DNA of 64,000 nt from positions 10,564,616 through 10,628,615 of the forward strand of contig HG738139.1 of assembly GCA_000499405.2 (NCBI GenBank), read 5' to 3'. The position numbers and the translations under genes are program-made. Source of the DNA: Onchocerca volvulus. Taxonomy: Eukaryota; Nematoda; Chromadorea; Rhabditida; Onchocercidae. The notes under the pieces are model-generated. The model saw nothing but the letters and a program-made list of their open reading frames with translations, searched no databases and was not told where the DNA came from. Each line of letters begins with the position of its first letter. Position 1 is the first letter of the stretch. Positions 14,228 to 25,536 of the stretch are shown piece after piece.

Positions 14228-14270
14228 GAGGATTAATTTTGGTGCCATTTGAAAAAAGGAAAAAAAAATC

Positions 14271-17200
14271 ATGGATGGATTGACATGGCTAATTATGGCA
14301 TGGGTCATCGTAGGCATATTATGTTATTTTATGATTGCTAAAGTAGGTGCACCTCAGACAGAAGTAGCCATGGGGACTAGCAAATCCTATATTACTTCCA
14401 GGTATGAGAAATCCATCAGAAAATTTCCTTTTTTTTCATTAATGCATTGATAATAATGGTAATTTCCTCATACAAAATGCAAAATGGTATTTAATTCAAA
14501 TATTGCCATGGTATTTTAAGTACCAATTATTCATCCATTCATGCTGTATTTTATTATCTTTTGATAGTATTATCAAAAACTATGATTGAATAAATGGAAT
14601 TTTAGGCATTATTTAATTATAAATTTCTAATTCATTAAAACTGCAGCAAACAAAGTAGTGATGAATATTCAACAGACTGGTTAAATGGTATTATCGAATG
14701 GTTATTCAATAATATGCATCGTGTACCGGATACTTTACAAGCTTGGATAATAGCAATGAATGAAGCTGCTAAGAAAATTTGCCTACCTGTAATAAAGTTA
14801 CTTCATACGTTCCATACGTTTCATCATTTATCCAAACAGTTATAACTTTAATCAATATTGCGATCTTTTTACATTATGGCAATATGCCATTTTTAAATAC
14901 TGCTTGTACAAATTAAAAGCAATTAAATTAATATTAATAATTGCTGATTGAAGTGAATATTGAATTTCAGGGAAAATTTGAAGTATTATTCGAAGATTTC
15001 AGTGATAATAAGAATGTTACAAAAGCGCCACGTATTACTGATATTCGTATACAACAAACAACTAATGACCATTTTGTAATTTCTACTGCATATAATTACT
15101 TGTTTATTTATTTACTTTTTATGCTTGTTTATTTATTTAACTGGTTATTCTGTCATGTATGATAATAAATTTTACAGATTATAAAAGGCAAAATCAACAT
15201 ACCAGAAGTAAACCTCAAACTGATGAGTTCACAACGAATGGGCGATCGATTATTAGTTACCAATTATGATGCAAAAATTACAGACTTGCATGGCGAGGTT
15301 TGCTGATAAGTCTGCCGTTTTATTCTTGGAAAAAAAAAATGAATTTTCAGCATTTAAGCAATCAATTAATAGTCCATATTTGAACATTATAAATTTTTGA
15401 GAAATAATTGATTAATTTAAACTAACCATTTCATAATATTCATTTCAGATAGAAGTACGCTTAGCATGCATTGCGAATCAAATATATATGATGGCATGCT
15501 TTTGTGGGCGACCTGAATTAGATATACAACTGGTAAATAGAGATCCTATGCCGGTACTTCTTTCTATTCATTTTTTGCTTACACTATGCTGTATTCATAG
15601 TGAGACTAAGGGACCTAGTATCACTTTTTTGATCGGATCTGGGGTTTTATGATCGGATTGGGATCCGGATCCAGGACTTCTGATTTTTTTTTTTAATTTC
15701 ATATAATTTTTTGATATTATGGAATATTTATAGACGGGAATGGTTTCCAGTACGATGGTGGATGAAATGATCCGTAAATGCCTTCTTTCCGCAGTTACCA
15801 ATGTATCATTAACAGAACCCGGTGGACAGTGTGGTAGGATGGCAACCAATATGGTACGACCTAATGTATTCCCGATAATTCCGCATGCAATGCCAGCAAA
15901 TAATGATAGGCCTGATATGGTCGATAATCGCGCTAATTTGGCCGCAGCACCAGCGCATGAGATGATGAAACGAACATTGGTATTAAAAAATTCGTTAATT
16001 ATATAATAATATTTCCCGATACCGAGAAGCAAATTTACCGTTGCCTTGTCTAATTGAGATTCTGAATTAGAGGCGTTCAGTCAACAAGTAGCTTCGCACA
16101 TTAGCCGATCAGTCAAGCATATCAACCAAATGTCTGATTTTGCGGTTCCACTCTTACTGAGCAGGATTACCATGCAATAATATATCGCAGTAGGGTAAAA
16201 CTAATCTGATGGTCTTTTATATCAGCAAAATCAATATAAATTTTTTTTTTGTTTTATATTTTATCAATATAAAATATACCCCGGAATATAATCAATATTA
16301 TATCCCCGGTAATCCAATAAAAAATAGAAAATGAAAAATTACTTTTTCCCATTATTTATATCATCAATTCATTTATCACCTCCTAATTTCGTGGACATTG
16401 AAAAAAAAGCAAAAAAAAAAACAAAATATAAATCGTAAGATTACTTGAAATTACCCTGAAACATATAGTAAATTATCATAATACAACTAGGGCATTTAAA
16501 GAAAATGTTTTAAAAAATTTCGGAATCTGAAGTTTAGATTTGAAATATACGTAAAGTAAAAGGAGAAAAAAATTAGCTCGAATTTTGAAATTTTATAATT
16601 TTGAAAAGTTTTTCAAATAACTTTCATTGTGTTTTTTCAATTACAGATAACAAATCATATTACTAAACAACATGCAATGCCAAATAAAGTGCATGTCAAG
16701 GTCATTCGAGCCCAACAACTTGGCGGTCATCGTAGTACGAATTTTTCATCTGTTTGAATTAAGAAAAATACCGAATTTTTTTCTTAAATTGATAATTAAT
16801 TCCTGTTTTAAACAAGGTTACCTGTCACAGAAAAAGTTATCTATGCTTCAGGAAATATTCTGAAAAACGAGGAAAAAAATGCTCGAAAATTATATATAAA
16901 TCGAATCAATAAATCTTTTAAGAATTTTTTCGTATGAGTTTTGCAAGGATTTTCATAATATTTTGTTAAATAATTTTAAAAAATTCGGTGAAACTCAAAT
17001 TAACAAAAAATTTTTGAAAAATTTCAGTCTTTTTTTCCTTTTTATTGTCAACAACAATATTATACTTTTTGCTATTTGATTTCTCCTTTGATTAAATTTT
17101 TTTACGAGATTTTTCAAGATTAATAATAAATAAGCTGTGGCATAAAAATAATTAATTGAAAAATAATTAAAGAACAAAATTTTTTTAGCAGTGAACCAAC

Positions 17201-20200
17201 CATATGTTGTGTTGGAAATGGATGAACCGGCACAAAAATTTCAGACGAAACCTAGTTTTAATACGAATCCATGTTGGGAAGAATCATTCGATTTGTAAGT
17301 GCACCTTATCATCATCTCCATTAATTGATTATTTTTCGGGAAAATTTGGTGAAATATTTTTGGAATTAATTAGGAACTTCAAGTTTATAGTTTAAAAATA
17401 ATATTACTTTCTTATTATTTGCTAAATATTTGAGAAATATTACTAATAAAACTATCATCTTTATTCGAATTAAGTCATTCTTTTACATTTCATTTGAAGA
17501 TATGCAAAAATATTTTATTCAAATTTAAATATTAAAAAAAAATTTTTTTACAGTGATTTAACACGAACATCTGAGGAGATTCTGTTTGAGATATATGAAA
17601 GTACTTCTACTACTACGCCTACTGGACGTTCTGGACAGAATGAACTTGAAAACGACCGATTCTTAGGACTTGCAATTGTTAGCTTGGAAGAAGTACAGTA
17701 CTCCAATGCTAATATTTCACAAACGCTAAAATTACAAGGAAGACCATATAGGAATGATATGGTCACGGGTAGTTTGACTGTAAAGGTAATTAATTACTGC
17801 ATGCTTTGTTAATTACATAAATAAACAAAGTATATGTGCATATATCTATTTGATTTAATATTCAATAATTTTTGCCTCATTCATTCATTATTAGGTTTTT
17901 TCTCAATAATTACCGTATGATTAATCTATTTAAATGATATTTTATCATTACAGTTCGATTTCTATTATGATCCAATGGCAACTTCGATGAGTAAAGTTGC
18001 GGATCAAAGTGCTGTTCGAAATAGCGTTAATCAATTTCATGAAAAAACAAGCAGTACAACAAGGCCCATATATGATCCACGTGGTAGTTTATATTTTTTT
18101 AAAAATTTTTTTGAATAAATTTAACTGCACTTTTTTTTTCATCTAAATAATGCATAACTAAAAGAATTTAATTATTTGTTATAAATAATAAACATTATGA
18201 TGGTTAGTTATTAAGAATGATAATCATTAAGATAACTAAATCATTAGAGATGACAATCATTAGAATAATCAAATCATTATGAAAGATAAACTTAGGTGAT
18301 TTAATCATTACTGTGATTAAAAAATCATTGCGGTTAGTTAAAAAAATTTCTAAATTTGAATCAATAAAATAGTATAAAAACTTGATGAAATATTTCAATT
18401 AAAAAATTTTTTTTTTTGATTAAATGTTTAAATTTTACAGAAAGTTTTGGAGCGCATGATACGCAAGATATGATGCCAGGAAAAACAACAGTCAGTGTGA
18501 AAAAAATCTCACAGGTAAGAAATATTTTTTTATTAGATTGATTATTTAATATTTTACGCAAATCGAATAAAATGAAGTCAATTTTCGGCAAGAGATGATT
18601 AAATAAATAAGCAAGCAAAGAGGAGGATTACTTTTATGTACGTAAATCAATCAATGATTAAAATCTGTTAAGCAGTCAATGAGCGGCAAAACTCAACCTT
18701 TAACCGGAATGTCAGGAATTACGGTACAACAAACATCATCAGTAACACCCGTGGTATGCTTGCAATAGCAATAATAATAATTTCCAGAAACAAAAATTTG
18801 AAAATTTTATTGGAATAAATGTATGTAATATAATGTTCAAGTTTGTATCTAAACCTAATACCTGAAGATATTCAGAACTTTGATTTCAGATTAGAGTTCA
18901 CTTGGAATGTTCCTGATTATTTCATTTTTTAGACAAGCTAAGCAATTTAAAGAAAATTGCTACAGTATTTTTTAATCTGAGTGATTTATAAGACATAAAA
19001 TAATAAAAGACGAATGATAGCGATCTTTCAATTTTGAGGTTTTTTCAAAATTAATATTTATGAGATTGTTTTTCACGAATTTCCAGAATTCTTCTTTATA
19101 TTTTTTTCCAGGTTTATGATTCACATGGACAACGACTTGGTACCAATGATATGCAGCAGCAACATGTTTCAAATGCTGCCGCAGTTGAACAACAACCATC
19201 CGGAATGAACGGACGGCAGGAATACGCTACTACTACTGTAAACAGGCAATATCAACAGGTACCAATCATTGTTTCATCTCGAAATATACATAGCAATAAT
19301 TTGTATGGCGAATAATTTTCCGAATCATTTTGCAGCCTGATAGTGCAACAAATATCCGGATGCAGCAACATATAATATCCGGTAGTAATACAGGAACTAC
19401 TTCTGGTACTCAACAGTTCCCTACTGGAGCGAAAGATCTTCATAATGCTGACATTGATAACTATCCTCATTACAGGTAAAAATTTATAATTAATAATTAA
19501 TGTATTCTTATTAATCAAAATTTCAATATTGAAAAAATTGTAGTACGAAATATCAAATTATTACAATCATGAAGAAATATTGAATAAATCATTTTTGAAT
19601 TCATAATTTTGCAGATATAATGAACAAGAAGCAGAAGCATTAACAAAGACAAATAAAACTAAAATAAAAGAAATGCCTCAAGAAGATGAAGATGTTTATG
19701 AACTGAGACAATCCAGAGGTGATATTATATTCAATATTATATATAAATTATTGATTATTTTTATTATCATTATTATGGACGGGAAAAGTCAAAAATATTT
19801 ATTAGTTAATTCATTGTGTTTCTATATATTTCTCTTCTTTGTTTTGTAATATTTATATAATTTCAATTTACTCAAAATTTTGTTGTTCTGTCTATAATTC
19901 CATTATATTTATCTTATCAATAATTAATTTGAAAAAAAAAATCAATTTCTCATTAATATAATAACAGTTATTAGTATTAATGAATTTTGTTAATTTTTCA
20001 AATTGATTTAATAATTGCTGTTTTAAATGAAAATAGTAAAACTTTTAATCAAACAATCGCCATTTGAAACAGATTATTATAATTATACTAATATTTATTT
20101 GTTATTATTGAGAAACTTCTAATATATGTTTAATGAATATTCAGGTCATACAAAAAAGTATGAAGAAGACAAAGTAGTCAGGAAACGTGAACGTTCATTC

Positions 20201-22269
20201 TTCAGTGAGTTACGTAAACGATTAAGCGGAAATCGGCATTTTAAAAGACGTGCTAAAAGCTGTGATTTTGGAGCAGGTGTAATGGAAGAAGATGTATCAT
20301 TACCACCTTCTCGAGATATATCAAGGACAAGATTTTCAGGTAAATATCTAATGATGAAGTAGTTAAGTAATGATGCGGAAATTTATCATAAAATTATTTT
20401 CTTCAATGAAATATCATTTCATGTTTGGGATAATTTTAATGAACTTTACTAAGCCAGATTTATGAAAAATCTGAAAACTTCAAAAATTAAATTGCAGGAA
20501 AAGCGGGCAGTGGACATGATATAACATCATTTGGTGAAAAATCAGAACGTTCTACCAAAAGTCTATATCAACACAGTACCTTAATTCTTGAAACTCATGA
20601 AAATGGTCAAAAGCGGTAATTTACTTGATTTTAAAACAACAAGGTCTTATGTGTCATTTCAATTCGACAATAAAATAGCAGATCGATTTTTGTAGAAAAA
20701 GAATTGTGGAAAGCAAAATGAGATCAGCTACAAATGGTGTTATGTCAATTATAGATAATATCAAAGGTTAACTTGTTGGAAAAAGTCAGTCATGAATTTG
20801 TATAATTTTAGGTACTATCTAATACCACCCACAATATTAGACGAGCCAGCAGCAATGAGCTTTTTACGACAAGGAAAAAAGCTACATATTTACAACGATC
20901 ATACTTTTGTTGCTGTGAAAAGTCGAAGGTTATTATTCTGATAAATAATTAAAATTATAATATTTTTATCAATAAAAATTTTTTTCTTTTTTTTTTTTCT
21001 TTCTTCTCAATAAATTAAAAGTGAATAATTCATAATCATCACGCTACAGTAATACGATTTGTGATGTATGCCATCAACGAATCGGACGAAGCAGTTTTGC
21101 TAAACAAGCATATCAGTGTCGAGGTGAAGATAATTTTTATATTGCAAATATTTATAAAGTTAAGATTTACAGAAGAAAAAAGAAAGAAGTGATAAAAATT
21201 AATTTAATTAAATTAAAATATTTAATGAAAAAAGATTCTGATTGTTTCTTTAAATCACCGATTTTTATATTAGATATTGAAAATCTCTTCGTATTTTTAC
21301 TTTTTTCATTTATCTATGTTATTAATTTTTATAAATTAATTGCTAAATGGTTTTTAACAATCCAAATTTATTTACAGTATTTTAAATTGTCTCAAATTAT
21401 AATAATTCTTAAAAAATTTCTCAATTTCATTGCTGAAAGATTGTCAGATTCATTTCTCACAATCATGCTTTGCTCTTATTGATTGCACAATTGATTTATT
21501 TCTAAATGACAAATTTTTCATTTTATAACTCACTTATTAATAAAATTCATTATTTAAATAAAAAAATTTGTAAAGGATGAAAAAATCAGAAATATTTTAT
21601 TAATTATTTTTGCTTTAAGTGAATTAAGCTTAATTTAATTCAACTTTTTAATATTATATTTGTTGCATTTTAACACCTAAAAAAATTTTAATTGAATGGC
21701 TTCAACTTTGTTTAATTTAATTCTTTATATGCTGCATTAAATCATTATTCCTATCTTTCATTATAGATTGTCATACTGTATGTCACAAGCAATGTCATTA
21801 TAAGACGGAATCTTATTGCGCAGCAAGTAATGTCAACGAACTGAAAATGTAAGTTTTTATTTATTATTATTATTTTAATAACGTTGCAATCCTGTTATTG
21901 TAATTTCCGATAAGCCTTTCCGATTGAAATTTTTTTCGGATATAATTAAATTATGTAATTCTCTATCAATTTAAGTCATCCGATTTATTGACAATTCAGT
22001 CTGTGAATAAATTATATATAGAATTATTATTCAAAATGGTGTAATGAACACTATTATAAGTCTATTTTAATTACTAAATTTATTTCGGAAATTACCAATG
22101 TTTTCTTATCATCTAAATATTATATGGAATAAATGAATAATCATTTTTAATTAATATCATGAGAGAACAGAATAGTAATAATGTATGTTTCAGAACGAAA
22201 GATATTGATTGGGAAGATTTTTTAACAACCAACCAAATCGAGGAATTCATTTCCGAAGATGGTATATAA
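14271..22269 (+). CDS. ER membrane-contact lipid-transfer protein: TM, SMP, C2 and C1 domains (TMEM24/C2CD2L-like)
   Basis: Exons: 14271-14401, 14647-14788, 14971-15075, 15178-15297, 15449-15553, 15734-15979, 16647-16734, 17189-17294, 17554-17785, 17954-18083, 18441-18514, 18673-18753, 19112-19258, 19336-19475, 19615-19718, 20145-20339, 20498-20615, 20812-20928, 21050-21123, 21767-21848, 22194-22269. They sum to 2613 nt (870 aa) in one frame. Residues ~5-25 form an N-terminal membrane anchor. Residues ~60-285 resemble the SMP lipid-transfer domain of TMEM24, and ~295-430 form a C2 domain. A long polar Gln/Ser/Thr stretch with a basic patch (KRERSFFSELRKRLSG) follows. A zinc-binding C1 domain occupies ~780-830 (HTF...CDVC...CRDCHTVCHKQC...C). 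TMEM24 moves phosphatidylinositol at ER-plasma membrane contacts; that role here is inferred. The C1 domain recalls PDZD8, but no PDZ domain was seen. Exon 18673 could equally begin at 18676. Confidence 0.85.
18192..18342. repeat. Degenerate tandem repeat, ~33-bp period, in an SMP-gene intron
   Basis: Variants of AATCATTA with GATAACTAAA recur about every 33 bases: two better copies near 18215-18280 and decayed ones to 18342. Noncoding. Confidence 0.6.
20696..20771 (+). CDS. Possible alternative last exon of the SMP gene (skips the C1 domain)
   Basis: After a TTTTTGTAG acceptor, this segment is in phase with the donor at 20615. It reads Arg-Lys-Arg-Ile-Val-Glu-Ser-Lys..., ending ...MSIIDNIKG and stop (20769-20771). 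If used, the protein would end in a basic tail of about 25 residues instead of the C1 domain. It cannot be an internal exon of the C1 form, because its only donor (after 20766) shifts the next exon into a stop. Confidence 0.4.
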
Positions 22270-23004
22270 ATATATGTATATATATTATTGAATTAATGTA
22301 TTATTATTTATCTTATCAAAGTTACATTTGTTCCAAGAAAGAAAACAAAAAAATCTACCAAATAATACTTTGATAAGATTGTCATTGATTGATGAAATGT
22401 AAAAAAAGAAACAAAAAAAATGAGACATTTCTAGTTCTAATTGCAGCATTTATAAATTTGTTTAATTTATTCGATTTTTTGTGATTATGAAGAATGTAGA
22501 ATTAAAACTAATATCTAAATTTCGTTCAGCTAAAATGTGACGAAATCAAAAATTTATATATTTCATCATTTCATTTAAACCTAATTTAACAAATGAACAA
22601 CAAAATTTTTTTATGTATAATACATAATTTTAGATTCTTCATTTTATCCCTCTCAGTTTGACTCCCTCCAATTGAGTCAAATCCGAATTTTAGACTGAAT
22701 CTCGTTAGTAATCATTCTTGCTTGATTAGCATTACAATTATTTCTATCCTCATATACCAAATAGTCAATCATTTTATAGCACAGTATTAATTATTTGTCA
22801 AAAATTAATTAAGATGCATTTTGTACAGCTATAGGATGTGTCGATTGAATATGTTTAAAATTTTTATGCATAAATAATTTACTCAGCGTGTTGTAAGAAG
22901 TAATATTTTATTTTTTACATTTATAACAATTTATAACAATAAACTTCCCTATAATTGTCAAATAAAAAAAAATTTTTTTTTGATTGATTTTGGAAGAACT
23001 AGAA

Positions 23005-23063
23005 AGTATACGGTTATAAATCATCATGATGATGAGTATACGGTAATAAATCATCATGATTGG
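23005..23063. repeat. 30-bp tandem duplication
   Basis: Two adjacent copies begin AGTATACGGT(T/A)ATAAATC at 23005 and 23035 and differ at only a few positions. Confidence 0.8.
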
Positions 23064-23616
23064 TATTGTTGCAATAGTTTGTGATAAAAGAAAAAAGAAT
23101 CATGATTTTCTCATTATTATAATTTATTATAATGCCATTATGATGATTTGCCGGCATTTTCCAGCTATGATTTCTTATAATTTTTTACTTTTCGTTCTCA
23201 TTTTTCATGCATTTTGGTTAATTTTGTTATTATACGTGTGTGGATGTTGCTGTTATTCATTCTGTTATATGTTTTGCGAATCAAAACATATAAATTATAA
23301 TTATTTACGATAAGGTCGTGATTATTCATGATTAATACCAGCTTTATAATTTCGCCAACCACATAATTAATGAATTGTATACTAGTCATGGAGATAAAAA
23401 GTGAAAAAAAAAACCAGGAAAATTGAAAAAATTTCATATTTCTATTTTAATACTTTCTATTACTGAATGCAAACAAATCAGAAAATTTGATATGAATAAA
23501 CAATTCATAATGATACAAACTACAAGTATAATTCACGTCGTTTTGTCTTGAATTCCGTTATAGATACGGTATCAATATGAATAAAAATGTAGATACATTT
23601 TTGTTACTTTTGATAC

Positions 23617-24000
23617 AACGTTGCAAATTCTTCACCGATTGCTTTGGAATTTCGATATAATGTTGCATTCGAATAGGCAGCATTTTTATACAGATAAGGT
23701 GCGTATTTAAACTTTTTCGTTCAGTCGTTGCTTTGAGGGACGCAGTTGCGTCACAGAGATGTCGCGATCATGATTGTGTACAATGAAACATTTAATGATA
23801 GTGTACAATAAAATATTTCATTCAAGCAATTTATGGATTATCTCTCTGACTTTTAATATTAGACATATATTACAAAAACCTTTGTCGTAAATGTTCAATG
23901 TTCATTATGACGCAACGTTTCAAGTTTTTACTCACCGATTTGAAATTTCGACAAAGCACTGCACTCAAATAGACGCATTGCTTTTGCGTAAATATATCCT
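23617..24000. repeat. Diverged direct repeat pair, probable transposon remnant
   Basis: About 85 bases at 23617-23702 and about 85 at 23911-24000 share the order CAACGTT, CACCGAT, GAAATTTCGA-like, GCA.TC.AATAG and GC.TTTT. The DNA between them carries a smaller duplication around GTGTACAAT. I see no ORF or intact terminus. Confidence 0.55.
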
Positions 24001-24827
24001 TTTTTATTTTTTTTTCTGTCACACTTGTGATAAATAAAAATAAATGAGTGGATTAAATCTACTGACCACGCCTACTTTCTGCAAAATGGACGCGGTCTTT
24101 GGTATGCAACGCTCAGTAATCGGTAAAATATGCGCATATTCCAACGTATGATTCTGTCAAATTTTCAAAGCAATAGATAACTTCCGGAAATTTAAGATTT
24201 TGAACAAACGAACATTTACATTTTTATCTATTTAGACTAGCTGGATTGGCCAAGCGGAGCGCGGCTAGGTACAGCTAGTTAATAATAATCGAGTCAGAAA
24301 ATTATTATTAGTATCAAAATAAAATCAATATAGTTCAAATGAAGAGGAGTAAACAATCAAAAATGATTATATCTGGAAGCTTTTGGCGGTAATGATAGAA
24401 TTTATTTCTTCATAACATAAGAATCATGTCGCATATGGACGAAATAATAATCATCTCCTAAGAACTCATTTATGCCTGGAAAAACTTGAATGTTAAAAAA
24501 TATAAAATGTCAATTTCTGAGTAAAACATTAAGAAACTTCTGAATTTGATCACGAAAAGAAATTAGTAGAGAAATTTCTGAAAAAAGGCAAAATCCTAAA
24601 AATATAAATAGAATACGACGCATAATTCACACTCCATTCATACCATAACGATCATTCTTAACAGAACCCCTTTATCACTTGGGATTCGATATTTCGTAGT
24701 GACCATAGATTATAATAGAACGCAAGTATCAAATTGACTCTGTGCCCGCATAGGGAGTCTACTTCGAGATTGATATGTCCGGTATATTTTGCTTTTGGTT
24801 TGGTTTTGCTGGTGTTTTCTTTTTATC

Positions 24828-25010
24828 CCGAGAAGTCTTGATCCTTTTGTTTCCAGGAACCTTAATCTTATACCGATTTTGCCCCGAAAAGTTTTGACCA
24901 CGTTTTTCCCCCGAGAAATCCTGGTCCCATTTTTATCCCAAGAAATCCTGATCCCATTTTTATCCCCAGAAATTTTGGTCTCTTTTTTACCCCGAAAAAT
25001 CTTGATTGGG
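24828..25010. repeat. 27-bp minisatellite, about 6-7 copies
   Basis: Units follow (C/A)(C/A)GAGAAATCCTGGTCCCATTTTT with 27-base spacing. The best copies start near 24911, 24938 and 24965; flanking copies are more diverged. Because 27 is a multiple of three, open frames cross it on both strands (a 9-residue repeat), but no start or splice context supports coding. Confidence 0.8.
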
Positions 25011-25536
25011 AAGTCTTCAGTAATTAAGCTTTGCTGATTTTTGCGAGATTCTTTTTCTAAGTCCTTTTTATACTTTTCCTATTCTATTTTGTGCATTTTT
25101 CAGTCTTTTGGAATACTTGATCGCAACAATATTAATTTTAACCGTTGAATAATTTCATTACATGTTCATGAAACTGTTCTTATTTCTGTACATTACTGCA
25201 TCATTTTATTGTTCGTTGTGTTGTAATCTTTATTTAGCTAATTTAAATAGAGCACATATTAAATCTAGCTTTTTTTTTTTTTATCAATCTCAATCTGTAG
25301 ATTTAATTTAGAACTTGAAAGTTTTATAGTTCATTTAGTTTTGCGGGAGTTATGTGGTCATTTTGTTTCGGTGATTATTTGAAAATTATCTTTGAAAGAT
25401 ATAATAATAATTGAGGGCACTCAACAAAGCTGTCCTATATTGTGCAATGTAAATGCATCTGTGCAAATTCAGAAAATCAGCGATTGATATTGAAAAATTT
25501 TTCGATTGCAAATATTATTCATTTTTTAATTTTCCG

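Larger units (their letters stand above)
8329..14270. other. Divergent intergenic spacer, low-complexity rich
   Basis: No supported exon was found. The spacer separates the minus-strand TBC gene from the plus-strand SMP gene and must hold both promoters and probably the missing TBC first exon. It contains A(25) at 8736-8760, a 16-base hairpin at 9786-9828, A/T homopolymer blocks at 11063-11129, AG-rich runs at 11930-11994 and 12366-12424, a purine/pyrimidine-biased tract at 12540-12745, and a GT-rich tract at 13037-13145. A short open stretch at 8930-9018 (minus strand, starting with Met-Arg-Gly-Trp) is more GC-rich than its surroundings and might be a 5' exon, but no donor fits the phase needed at 8328. 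Confidence 0.6.
22270..25536. other. Repeat-rich intergenic spacer between the SMP gene and PRP19
   Basis: No exon is supported. It holds a 13-bp inverted pair (ATCTTATCAAAGT near 22317 against its complement near 22371), a 30-bp tandem duplication at 23005-23063, a diverged direct repeat at about 23617-24000, a GC-rich block at 24237-24278 and a 27-bp minisatellite at 24828-25010. The more GC-rich patches at 23700-23780 and 24060-24280 differ in composition from the surrounding DNA and look like decayed mobile DNA. Confidence 0.6.

Noticed and set aside
15595..16032. 145-codon minus-strand open frame with Ala/Leu-rich stretches
   Set aside because: It is antisense to the SMP-gene exon 15734-15979, whose frame, splice sites and TMEM24-like sequence explain the region; no splice context on the minus strand.
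19960..20112. Possible long inverted repeat in an SMP-gene intron
   Set aside because: On alignment only scattered A/T matches remain, as expected by chance in this composition.
21189..21482. 97-codon plus-strand frame, Ile/Leu/Phe-rich
   Set aside because: Sits in the intron between the two C1-domain exons; composition is that of translated AT-rich DNA.
23056..23437. Two overlapping opposite-strand frames with membrane-like composition
   Set aside because: AT-rich spacer translation, overlapping a tandem repeat; no splice sites or family similarity.
24248..24294. Functional tRNA gene suggested by A-box and B-box-like motifs
   Set aside because: No cloverleaf, acceptor stem or anticodon arm could be drawn; at most a SINE-like remnant.
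24710..25037. Opposite-strand repetitive frames
   Set aside because: Created by the 27-bp minisatellite; no start, splice or similarity support.
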